From: Planctomycetota bacterium
GTDB taxonomy: Bacteria; Planctomycetota; Planctomycetia; Pirellulales; Pirellulaceae
Length of the DNA: 6,885 nucleotides
Reading direction: 5' to 3'
Assembly (NCBI GenBank): GCA_019347795.1
Contig: JAHWKS010000292.1
Location: forward strand, 1-6,885
Shown piece after piece: positions 1 to 6,688 of this stretch. The notes under the pieces are model-generated. The model was not told the origin of the DNA, did not search any database, and saw only the letters and a program-made list of their open reading frames with translations. The position numbers and the translations under genes were made by a program. How positions within the stretch are numbered: the first letter of the stretch is position 1; each line of letters begins with the position of its first letter.

Positions 1-1790
1 TCGGCGGATCGGTAAACCACGACGTCGAACTGAGGAGGCGAGCCCACCGTTTGATATGAAAGCTGGACGGTGGCTTCGTCGGTGAGCTGCGCCGAGGCAA
101 TGGCGATATCAGGGCTTGTCGCAATGATGCTCGGAATAAAGTACACGTTGGCCGATCGTATTCCGGTGTTGTCTCCGAAGAGATCGTCTTCGTGGGCGAG
201 CTGAAGCGTGTGAGGACCAGGCGGCACATCGAGCAGGAAAAAGTCGGGAGTGCTCGGGCCAAAATGAGTGGTGTAGCCTGTACCCGCGCCGTCCAGGCGA
301 ACACCGTGGCCACCGCCGCGAGCGCCTTTGCTGGTGTTATGCACGACCAGGAAACCATCCGCCGGCGCGGTAAAAACAGCCGAAGCGAAATTTGCATCGA
401 ACGGTCCCGAGGAGATCCTCAGGATGGAGGGCAAACCTGCGAAGGAAATGGGGTCAGGCGAATACTCGATCACCAGACGGTCCTGCCCGGTAGGTCCGGC
501 GCTGCTCGGAGCATACTCCACCAGGGAAAGCAAACCGTTCGTACTTCCTCGCGGAAGCGGGATCATGAAAACGCGTTCCCGGACGCCGGTAGAATAGTTC
601 CCGTGGTAGGTCGGTGCGGAAGGGGCAAAACCGTTGACGACGTCGAGCCCCGCGATGTCATTCGTGCCGTTGCGGGGGCCATCAGAAATGAGAAACGCCA
701 TGCGTCCGCCGGGACTCGCGTCTGGATTCAAATAGCGGAACGTCAGCGTGCCGGGTCCGGGAATCGCAATCGGCGAATTGGGGGGCCGGCCGAAGCGGGC
801 GTCAAACGCCTGATCGTAGATAACGGTGCTACCGCTGAGAGGCGCAACGTAAATCACGCTGTTGTCGCTACTGCTCGATGCGAGACTTGCATTGCCGTCC
901 GCGTTTACCGCTGCGCCCGCGGCAACGGTCGCCGTGACCGTGCCGCCGCCGGTCATCCCGCTCACCGCCACGTTGTACGTCGTCCCGCTGCCGCTGACGA
1001 CTGCCGTCAGGCTCCCGGGTGCGGTGCCGCCGAATTGCACATCGCTGCCGGTGAATCCCGTAACAGCCTCGCTGAAGGCAACTGTGAAACTGATCGGCGA
1101 GGCGCTCGTGGGATCCACCTGACCAGCAGCCTGATTGATGGATACGGTCGGCCGCGCTGCGCCCGCGAAGACATCGACCGTGAACGCGCCGGCATTATTG
1201 CCCCATTCGTGGCCGTCGAGCGACGCGAGGTAAAGGCGGGTTGCGCCGTCAGGAGCGAGGAACGTCTGACGGTCACCCGAGCCTGTGCCGGTAAGGCCAT
1301 CGCCGATGAAGAAGACTTGGCCCAGTTGCGGAGACAGCGTGACGAAACGGATTTCGCTATCCAGTGCCGGGGGACGAGCCCCGACGGTGTCGCCGAGAAA
1401 CACTCCCACCAGGGAGTTCAGCGGAAGCCGATAGTCGCTAATGCCGCCTCGCGGACCAAACGTGGCGCGTTCGTAGATCGTCTGGATGCCATCGGCGTCG
1501 GGACCAAAGCTGCCGGAGGGGAAATTGCCGGTCACTCCATCGACAGAAAATGAAAGCAGAGCGTCGGGCGCAACAGCGACGCTCGGGGGAACGGTACCGT
1601 CGAAAGGATCATTGCCGGGCACATTGGCGGGATCCGCGAGAAACGGATTGGCCGTGCCGGGGACCGTGATGGCAAGTAAGCAGCGATGCTCCAATTGCTC
1701 AAGACGTAGTCGGCGGGGCGTGGACTTTGGTGTTTGCCGACGCGCGCGTCTCGACGGGCGGTAAGGTGATCGCGCGTGCTTCTTGAACAT
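1..1790 (-). CDS. LEPR-xLL secreted/surface protein with lectin-like and Ig-like domains (3' end outside window)
   Basis: The reading frame is open from ATG at 1790 to the window edge (596 codons, C-terminus missing). The first 29 residues are very basic, and are followed at residues 30-39 by L-E-x-L-E-x-R-x-L-L. This is the LEPR-xLL type N-terminal motif of large exported planctomycete proteins, where it takes the place of a classical signal peptide. Residues about 68-208 resemble the PA-IL/galactophilic-lectin-like domain (LVGVFLGD at 127-134, then RLYLASLDGHEWGNNAGAF at 185-203). Residues about 213-314 are a bacterial Ig-like domain (PTVSIN start, FSEAVTGF, GTVTATVAAGAA). Residues 319-560 are beta-rich with no family I recognise. 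Residues 560-596 look like the start of a CARDB- or FN3-like domain. AGGAG lies 7 nt before the ATG, and an in-frame TAG just upstream fixes this start. Likely role, by inference: adhesion or cell-surface matrix. The exact ligand is unknown. Confidence 0.88.
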   Translation of the reverse strand, partial: MFKKHARSPYRPSRRARRQTPKSTPRRLRLEQLEHRCLLAITVPGTANPFLADPANVPGNDPFDGTVPPSVAVAPDALLSFSVDGVTGNFPSGSFGPDADGIQTIYERATFGPRGGISDYRLPLNSLVGVFLGDTVGARPPALDSEIRFVTLSPQLGQVFFIGDGLTGTGSGDRQTFLAPDGATRLYLASLDGHEWGNNAGAFTVDVFAGAARPTVSINQAAGQVDPTSASPISFTVAFSEAVTGFTGSDVQFGGTAPGSLTAVVSGSGTTYNVAVSGMTGGGTVTATVAAGAAVNADGNASLASSSSDNSVIYVAPLSGSTVIYDQAFDARFGRPPNSPIAIPGPGTLTFRYLNPDASPGGRMAFLISDGPRNGTNDIAGLDVVNGFAPSAPTYHGNYSTGVRERVFMIPLPRGSTNGLLSLVEYAPSSAGPTGQDRLVIEYSPDPISFAGLPSILRISSGPFDANFASAVFTAPADGFLVVHNTSKGARGGGHGVRLDGAGTGYTTHFGPSTPDFFLLDVPPGPHTLQLAHEDDLFGDNTGIRSANVYFIPSIIATSPDIAIASAQLTDEATVQLSYQTVGSPPQFDVVVYRSA

Positions 1791-1797
1791 TAACTTG

Positions 1798-1802
1798 CTC
1801 CT
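1798..1802 (-). promoter_or_regulatory. Ribosome binding site of the LEPR-xLL gene
   Basis: AGGAG on the minus strand, 7 nt upstream of the ATG at 1790. The spacing is good, and it supports that start because the frame is closed by a TAG a few codons further upstream. Confidence 0.7.
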
Positions 1803-1910
1803 GCCCTAAATGAGGATAGCGGAACGGAGTCCAGGGACCGGGACAGCTGCAGTCGCGAGACCAGGGCCAACCCGCCAATTTGATGCATTTGGTTGCCCCT
1901 CATTTGTCGG

Positions 1911-1940
1911 AGTATAGGCGGCAGGAGGTTTGGCAGTCAA
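1911..1940 (-). promoter_or_regulatory. Near-consensus sigma-70 promoter for the LEPR-xLL gene
   Basis: On the minus strand, TTGACT (1940-1935) and TATACT (1916-1911) are separated by 18 nt. Each hexamer matches the housekeeping consensus at five of six positions. Transcription would start near 1904, leaving a 5' leader of about 115 nt before the ATG at 1790. The -35 box directly abuts the TAA (1943-1941) that ends the upstream small ORF, so the surface protein probably has its own promoter even though it lies in the same orientation as the ATPase gene. Confidence 0.6.
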
Positions 1941-2163
1941 TTAGAGCGGCGGGTATTTACCCGCCATAGGTGAACCATACAGTGGCGACCGCAACGGCGG
2001 CGGGAACCAGCGGCCGAGGATCCACTCGACCGCCGCGAACACCACGATTTGAGCGACAAAGAGCGGATGCTCGTGCCCTTCACGAACGGGCGAAAATCAG
2101 CAGCAGGATGCCAGACGGAAGCAGCGGCGCGCAAGGGCCAACCCGGCGAGAGCCGATCGGCAT
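1941..2163 (-). pseudogene. Small hydrophobic protein, apparently frameshifted, coupled to the ATPase gene
   Basis: The ATG (2163-2161) overlaps the TGA of the ATPase gene in a TGATG arrangement typical of translational coupling. The first frame gives 27 residues (start MPIGSRRV, end ILLLIFARS) and stops at TGA 2082-2080. A second frame, opened only after a TGA at 2099-2097, runs from there to TAA at 1943-1941. It begins about HEHPLFVAQIVVFAAVEW, a likely membrane segment, then turns proline-rich (FPPPLRSPLYG). Both parts use mostly G or C in third positions, as real genes here do. The total of 223 bases is 3x74+1, so one base too many (or a +1 shift) would reconcile them into about 73 residues. 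The junction must lie in 2083-2096, which includes a run of four T on the minus strand. I do not recognise the family. Alternatives are two unrelated remnants, a sequencing error, or non-coding DNA. Confidence 0.4.
1948..1965. repeat. Short perfect inverted repeat (possible weak hairpin)
   Basis: GGCGGGTA (1948-1955) and TACCCGCC (1958-1965) are exact inverted repeats around TT, or a 7-bp stem with a 4-nt loop. The repeat lies at the end of the small ORF and just before the promoter of the LEPR-xLL gene. It is not followed by a T-run on either strand, so it is not a textbook intrinsic terminator, although it could help end the ATPase transcript. Confidence 0.45.
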
Positions 2164-4424
2164 CAGATGCGAGAGAATTCGCGCTTCCACTGCCGCTGAA
2201 TGGTCGCCATCGGTTGTGCGTAGCGGCGACGGGAGGCTTCGCGCACGATCTCGCGCCGGTCCAAGGGGATCTGCTGCGGCGTCATCGTGCGCATCGAGAA
2301 CGGGAGACTGGGGGCGCCGTCGAGCAGTACGCGCGCGTAGGCGGCATACCTCGGCAGGTTGGCCAGATGCTGCGGCTGAATCTGCCCGGCGTGCTTTGCG
2401 AGTTGCTCAGCAAGGATTGCGGCGTCGGCCGGTCCGACCTGGAACGCGATCATGGATCCGACGTTGCCGAAAACGGCGCTTTGGATGGCAGGATTGAGCT
2501 GGTCGAGGAATTGATGAGCGCAGGTGAGGTTCAGGCGGAACTTCCGGCCCTCGCTGAGCACTGTGGCAATCGAGGGCGTCGTGACGTTCTGGAACTCGTC
2601 GATGTAGACGTGAAAGTCGGTTCGCTCCTCCTCGGACACGTCAGCGCGGCTGAGCGCCGCCTGCTGGATCCCTGTCACGAGGAGCGTGCCGAGCAGGTTC
2701 GCGTTCCCCTCGCCGAGCCGGCCCTTGCTCAGGTTCACGAGCAAAACCTTCCGTTCGTCGAGGACGCTACGGAGGTGGAGCGACCCGTTTGCTTGGCCGA
2801 CGATGGCCCGCATGCGCGGGCTGAGCAGGAACGGCCTAATTTTATTGAGGATCGCTGCCATCGTAAGGCCGCGGGCGCTTTTGTCGAGACCGGGGAACTC
2901 CCGCTCCCAATACAGACGCACCACCTCGTCTTCGACGTTCTGCAGCAAGCGACGCCGTGTGTCCTCGTCGGCCAGGAACCGTAGGAGCTCCAAAAGCGTT
3001 TGATCGTGCTCAATAAGCACGAAGAGGGCGTTGCGGAGCATGTCCGCGGCGCGGGGCATACTGGAGAAGTCGTAGATCTTGTCGAGCGCCGAGACCACGT
3101 CGTCGGCGACGAGGTCGCGGCGCAGCGGATCGTGGCAGGCGAGCGGGTTATATGCGACGGCGTGGGTAGGATCGCCGGGATCAAGGAGGATCACGTCATT
3201 CGTCCGATTCGGCGGAACGGATTCGAGCACGGCTTCAGTAAGGTCGCCGTGCGGGTCCAAGACCGCCACGCCACGTCCCGCGGCGATGTCCTGATTGATC
3301 ATCTGAAGGAGGAGCGATGTTTTCCCCATGCCGGTTTTCCCGACGACGTAGAGGTGTCGTCGGCGGGTATCCGCGTCGAGACCGAACGTGCGCCACCCGC
3401 CTGCGGCCTTCGCGAGGCCCAGCACCAGCGGCTGTTCAGCGGCAAATGCTTCCCGCGGCGCCTCAAGCTCCAGATTGGGAGCGGTCTGGAATCGCGGTCC
3501 CTGTACGGTAGCCGTCGGCGGATGAAAGAGCGTCGCCAGCTCTTCGTGCGACAGCAATCCGCGCAGCCGGGCCGGCGGCGGCGTGCCTCTGCGAATCCGA
3601 CTTATGCGAAAGACCGCGAGGCGGGAGCGGGTGAATGACCCGAGCGCGCCTGCCATCACCCGCAGGCGCGTTCGTGCCGAATGTTCGTTTGTCCTTTCGG
3701 CGTAGGCGATGAGCCGGATACGCGCCTCGAACAGGTGGCCGCCGAGCTTGTCGAACGCCGCCTGCAGGTCGCTCTCACGGTCGTGCTGCCGGCTGGAAGA
3801 GACTTCCGTCTGGGACCGCAGTGATGCTCCGTCGCGCACTGATAGGCTAAAGGGCCAGGCAAGCCACCAACTCCACGGCTGCGTGATATGTGCGGCATAG
3901 AACTCCGCGATCCGGGGATGGTCGTGAAAGAAGGGCCGGTCAAGGATGCGCACGGCTCGCTTGGCGGCGCGACAGCGTCTGGGCGTCGCCGGCGCAACAT
4001 GGATCTCGATGCGGGCAGCGGATTGCGAATCGCTCTGGACGGACTGCAGGAGCGAGTCGATCGGATCCTCGTACTGCCGTGTGAGCGCATCTTCAAACTG
4101 GCTGTGACGGAGGATCGGGAAGAGTTCGGGCGTGAGAGTCGCCTCGATCCACCATGATTCCTCGAACGTCGCGGACGGCCTAGCTGCTTCGTCGTCGATT
4201 CTCTCCACCATCGCCTCGGGATACTTGCCCGCGATATAATCGCGGATTAGAACCCCCGGGCCGTTAGCGGCGCGGATGAACAGCCCTGCGCGCCCGTCGC
4301 GCTCCGCAAAGATCAGGGTCATTGACTGGCGATCAGGAGTCGCCTGATGGATCGCGGCGAAGGCCTTTTCCATGAACCGTGGTCCGCGGTCATTGCCCGG
4401 CGGAGCGGCAAACGAGAGGAGCAT
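2163..4424 (-). CDS. HerA/VirD4-like (T4SS coupling protein-type) P-loop ATPase with N-terminal accessory domain
   Basis: 753 residues. The C-terminal half is a RecA-like motor of the HerA/FtsK superfamily, close to DUF87 and TraD/VirD4 coupling ATPases. The Walker A motif GKTGMGKTS is at 362-370, a DPHGD motif at 390-394, the Walker B motif in YIDEFQN at 607-613 (D609, E610), and a C-A-H-Q-F sensor-like motif at 635-639. Such motors move DNA or protein substrates using ATP. The N-terminal 330 residues form a separate domain without visible catalytic motifs. They include a Trp-rich stretch, PWSWWLAWPF at 183-192, that may touch the membrane, but there is no clear transmembrane helix pair as in true TraD/VirD4. 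The start at M1 keeps a strand plus P-x-G-N segment that I recall being usual at the N-terminus of relatives. M18 is the alternative start. No Shine-Dalgarno is visible, and an extended -10 lies 8 nt before the ATG. No relaxase or other secretion gene is nearby, so the substrate is unknown. Confidence 0.88.
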   Translation of the reverse strand: MLLSFAAPPGNDRGPRFMEKAFAAIHQATPDRQSMTLIFAERDGRAGLFIRAANGPGVLIRDYIAGKYPEAMVERIDDEAARPSATFEESWWIEATLTPELFPILRHSQFEDALTRQYEDPIDSLLQSVQSDSQSAARIEIHVAPATPRRCRAAKRAVRILDRPFFHDHPRIAEFYAAHITQPWSWWLAWPFSLSVRDGASLRSQTEVSSSRQHDRESDLQAAFDKLGGHLFEARIRLIAYAERTNEHSARTRLRVMAGALGSFTRSRLAVFRISRIRRGTPPPARLRGLLSHEELATLFHPPTATVQGPRFQTAPNLELEAPREAFAAEQPLVLGLAKAAGGWRTFGLDADTRRRHLYVVGKTGMGKTSLLLQMINQDIAAGRGVAVLDPHGDLTEAVLESVPPNRTNDVILLDPGDPTHAVAYNPLACHDPLRRDLVADDVVSALDKIYDFSSMPRAADMLRNALFVLIEHDQTLLELLRFLADEDTRRRLLQNVEDEVVRLYWEREFPGLDKSARGLTMAAILNKIRPFLLSPRMRAIVGQANGSLHLRSVLDERKVLLVNLSKGRLGEGNANLLGTLLVTGIQQAALSRADVSEEERTDFHVYIDEFQNVTTPSIATVLSEGRKFRLNLTCAHQFLDQLNPAIQSAVFGNVGSMIAFQVGPADAAILAEQLAKHAGQIQPQHLANLPRYAAYARVLLDGAPSLPFSMRTMTPQQIPLDRREIVREASRRRYAQPMATIQRQWKREFSRI

Positions 4425-4432
4425 GCACTGGG

Positions 4433-4441
4433 ATTGTATCA
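4433..4441 (-). promoter_or_regulatory. Extended -10 promoter element, possibly giving a leaderless ATPase mRNA
   Basis: The minus strand reads TGATACAAT, a TGn extension plus a -10 hexamer matching TATAAT at five of six positions. It ends 8 nt before the ATG at 4424, so transcription would begin at or within a base or two of the start codon. The missing Shine-Dalgarno is consistent with this. I see no good -35 box at 16-18 nt, which an extended -10 can tolerate. It could be chance, in which case the gene may start elsewhere. Confidence 0.4.
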
Positions 4442-4467
4442 GCGATTGACTGAAGAACCTCGGGCCT

Positions 4468-4530
4468 GCGTCGGCGTGTCGCCACCGACGCGGAGCGGGA
4501 CATCCCGCGAGTGCCGACGTCAGTCGGTGC
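4468..4530. repeat. Cluster of three consecutive stem-loops in the divergent ATPase/kinase spacer
   Basis: Hairpin 1 pairs GCGTC (4468-4472) with GACGC (4487-4491), continuing into GGCG/CGCC (4473-4476 and 4480-4483) around TGT with a 3-nt bulge. Hairpin 2 pairs GCGGG (4495-4499) with CCCGC (4504-4508). Hairpin 3 pairs GTGCCGAC (4511-4518) with GTCGGTGC (4523-4530) around GTCA, with two G-T pairs. None is followed by a T-run. They lie 44-106 bases upstream of the ATPase start. They could be protein-binding sites, a transcribed structured RNA, or simply GC-rich chance pairing. Confidence 0.5.
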
Positions 4531-4742
4531 CGGTTGGAGCAGGTCGCCAGCGCGCTCAGGACACGCCCTCATTTGCAGTCTCTGCCCGAGACGTTTTGTC
4601 CCTTGCAGTAAGGTGACGGAAAAGAGTCGTTTTCACTCGCTGAGCAAGACGCAGCGCTCGTTGTCCCGGCCGGCCATTGCGAAAAAGCACCCCAGCGGGC
4701 TAGTCTTATAGCACTCTAAGGTTGGGTATGCATTGTGGGTGA

Positions 4743-4756
4743 CGGGACCTGTCCCG
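4743..4756. repeat. Short palindrome in the kinase upstream region
   Basis: CGGGAC and GTCCCG are exact inverted repeats around CT (4743-4756), 54 bases before the kinase ATG. The form, a 6-base GC arm around two bases, is like hairpin 2 of the upstream cluster (GCGGGA, CA, TCCCGC). It could be an operator half-site pair or a small hairpin in the leader. Confidence 0.4.
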
Positions 4757-4800
4757 GCGAACTATTCGAGCGCTGGCTACTATGCAGCGCGGCTGGGTAT

Positions 4801-4805
4801 AGGGG
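4801..4805 (+). promoter_or_regulatory. Ribosome binding site deciding the kinase start
   Basis: AGGGG ends 5 nt before ATG at 4811. It favours that start over the in-frame ATG at 4733, which would add 26 residues not resembling the family and has no purine-rich site in front of it. Confidence 0.55.
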
Positions 4806-4810
4806 ACACG

Positions 4811-6355
4811 ATGAGCGACGCTTCCGCTTCAAATATCTCGATGGAAGACCCCGCGGATGCTGTCGAAGCATTGTGGGCCAGGCCTGGTGACGCGCCGGAT
4901 CTCGGAGCCTTCCTGGCGGACCATCCGAATTGGTCGCCCAGCGAGCTGCGGGCGGCGTTGTTGATCGACCAGCACTTCCGCAGCCGCACGTCCCTGCCGT
5001 GGAGTACGGAAGAATACTTGGCGCTGGTTCCGACGCTGGAGGCGGACGACGATTTGACGCTTGATCTGATCTTCAGCGAAGTCCGCGGGCGAAGCCGCGA
5101 AGGCAACGCGCCGAACCTGGAGGAACTAGCCGGCCGCTTTCCACATTTGCAAGAGCGGATGGGCCGTCAGTTGGAAATCGCCTCCTGGTTTGAAGATGCG
5201 AGTGGCAGCGATCTCCAGCCGGTTGACGAGGATAGCGGGCGCGAAAGCGATGCCGCAGCGACCCGCTTTGGCGATTATGAACTGCACGAAGAGATCGCGC
5301 GGGGCGGGATGTGCGTGATCTACCGGGCTCGGCACCGGAACCTGAAACGAATCGTGGCCCTGAAAATGATCCGGCCCGAGCGGCTGACGCGGGCCGCCGA
5401 TCTGCAGCGATTCAAGAACGAGACGCGGATTATTGCGCAACTGAACCACCCGAACATCATCAGCATCCTGCACGTGGACCAAGTCGACGGCATCCACTTC
5501 TTCACCATGCACATGGTCGAAGGCCGCGACTTGGAATCGCTCCGCACCGCGTATCTGGACGACGTCCGCCTCGCCGCGCGGCTGGTCTCGTCCGTGGCCG
5601 CCGCCATCCATTACGCGCACCAGCACGGCGTGTTGCACCGTGATCTGAAGCCGTCCAACGTGCTAATCAGCGATTCCGGCGTCCCCTTCGTTGTCGACTT
5701 TGGATTGGCCAGCCGCCTTTCGGAGCCGCGAGGACTCAAACCATCGGATGAGTTTTGCGGCACGCCCGCCTACGCGGCCCCCGAGTTGTTGCAGGAACAC
5801 TCGCATCCGGCCAGCGTCGCCGCGGACGTTTACGGACTGGGAGCGATCCTGTACGTGCTGATCACCGGCCAGCCTCCGTTCGCCGGAAGCAATGCATTTG
5901 AAGTCTGGAACAAGATCCGCGAGAGCCAGCCGCAACTGCCTCGGTCGCTCAATACTCGCGTCGATTCAGATCTGGAGGCGATCTGCATGAAAGCTCTGGA
6001 AAAGAATCCAGCGTCCCGCTACGCCAGCGCTGCGGTGTTCGCGAAAGACCTCGATCGCTATCTGGCTGGCAACCCCGTCGCCGCTCGGCCCATCGGCTGG
6101 TGGCAGCGCGGCGCCCGCTGGCTCCGCAATCACCCCGTCGGTCCCGCGCTGGCCCTTACTGCCGTCATTCTGTTGGCGGTGATTGCGGTTCAGTCCGTCT
6201 CGCTGCATGAACAGGTGAAACACACCGACGCTGCTCGCCAGGAAGCAGAATCGTACCGCCGGGCGCTGGAGACTGCCAAGGAAAACGTCGAGCATTTTCA
6301 ACCCGACGCGGCAGCGAATCAATCGCCTTCCGAAAAACCATCTGAACAACGCTAG
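4811..6355 (+). CDS. Membrane-anchored Hanks-type Ser/Thr protein kinase (PknB-like)
   Basis: 514 residues from the ATG preceded by AGGGG. Residues about 14-125 are the helical N-terminal extension common in planctomycete kinases, and the kinase domain spans about 156-418. Visible catalytic features are the lysine K185 in VALK, the helix-C glutamate E204, HRDLKPSN at 276-283 with catalytic D278, DFG at 296-298, an activation segment ending in APE 323-325, and D339 in the DVYGLG segment. The glycine loop reads ARGGMCVIY (163-171), so the final glycine of G-x-G-x-x-G is Cys168 and the first is Ala163. The HRD arginine suggests control by activation-loop phosphorylation. One transmembrane helix (about 444-463) follows the usual RPIGWWQRGARWLRNHP juxtamembrane segment. 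Only about 50 residues, partly coiled-coil-like, lie beyond it, without the WD40 or TPR sensor repeats often found there. It should phosphorylate cytoplasmic Ser/Thr targets. The target is unknown. Confidence 0.93.
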   Translation: MSDASASNISMEDPADAVEALWARPGDAPDLGAFLADHPNWSPSELRAALLIDQHFRSRTSLPWSTEEYLALVPTLEADDDLTLDLIFSEVRGRSREGNAPNLEELAGRFPHLQERMGRQLEIASWFEDASGSDLQPVDEDSGRESDAAATRFGDYELHEEIARGGMCVIYRARHRNLKRIVALKMIRPERLTRAADLQRFKNETRIIAQLNHPNIISILHVDQVDGIHFFTMHMVEGRDLESLRTAYLDDVRLAARLVSSVAAAIHYAHQHGVLHRDLKPSNVLISDSGVPFVVDFGLASRLSEPRGLKPSDEFCGTPAYAAPELLQEHSHPASVAADVYGLGAILYVLITGQPPFAGSNAFEVWNKIRESQPQLPRSLNTRVDSDLEAICMKALEKNPASRYASAAVFAKDLDRYLAGNPVAARPIGWWQRGARWLRNHPVGPALALTAVILLAVIAVQSVSLHEQVKHTDAARQEAESYRRALETAKENVEHFQPDAAANQSPSEKPSEQR

Positions 6356-6648
6356 CGGCCGGTTTCGAGAACGTTGCCTGTCTCACGCCGAGCAATTCAC
6401 CGCCTGCCGTTCGACGCGGAAAGCCAAACTGCTCCCCTCAAACAGACAAATTTTGGAAATCTCTTCTTCGCCGCTGTCCGACTTCCACTCATTTCGCAAT
6501 AAGGCTCGTGAGGCGATTTGGCGAGATGACGGTTGGAAGGTAGAAACGTTCGCGAAAGCAAACCGCGTCTGGCGTTTCCTTCGTTTACAATTCTCGGTGT
6601 GCGAACGTCAACTGTGTTGTCCCGCCAACCCGGTTACCTCAAACGTTA

Positions 6649-6669
6649 GGCGACGAACAGTTTGTCGCC
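6649..6669 (+). repeat. Strong hairpin upstream of the exported protein gene
   Basis: GGCGACGAA (6649-6657) pairs with TTTGTCGCC (6661-6669) over 9 bp, including one G-T pair, around a CAG loop. It ends 33 bases before the ATG at 6703 and leaves the GAGGGA ribosome binding site free. There is no T-run after it, so it is more likely a leader stem that stabilises or regulates the message than a terminator. Confidence 0.55.
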
Positions 6670-6688
6670 CGAAATTTCACCTACTCAC

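Larger units (their letters stand above)
4442..4810. other. Divergent intergenic spacer without a supported gene
   Basis: About 370 bases separate the ATPase and kinase starts. Apart from the stem-loops and the palindrome listed separately, I see no gene here. The frame in phase with the kinase is open from 4733, but its first 26 codons lack a plausible ribosome binding site. Small plus-strand frames covering 4511-4711 show no recognisable composition or motif. No clear sigma-70 promoter for the kinase stands out. TTGCGA at 4677-4682 has only a poor partner around 4701. Confidence 0.5.

Noticed and set aside
192..1553. A 453-codon plus-strand open frame
   Set aside because: It lies fully opposite the LEPR-xLL gene. 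Its product is Arg-rich and motif-free, whereas the minus strand gives recognisable domains, a ribosome site and a promoter.
2049..2984. A 311-codon plus-strand frame and several shorter ones opposite the ATPase
   Set aside because: They mirror the codon bias of the ATPase gene, have no recognisable domain, and overlap its conserved motor motifs.
4511..4711. A 66-codon plus-strand frame in the divergent spacer
   Set aside because: No ribosome site, no recognisable composition or motif, and its start lies within a stem-loop.
4733..4810. Upstream in-frame start of the kinase
   Set aside because: The extra 26 residues are not like the family, there is no ribosome site before 4733, and the region contains a GC palindrome. 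The ATG at 4811 has AGGGG at good spacing.
5126..5638. A 170-codon minus-strand frame inside the kinase gene
   Set aside because: It is antisense to the conserved kinase core, with no motif or ribosome site, so it is a shadow frame.
6553..6583. Imperfect inverted repeat after the kinase
   Set aside because: Pairing is interrupted by mismatches and there is no T-run, so neither a terminator nor a specific element can be supported.
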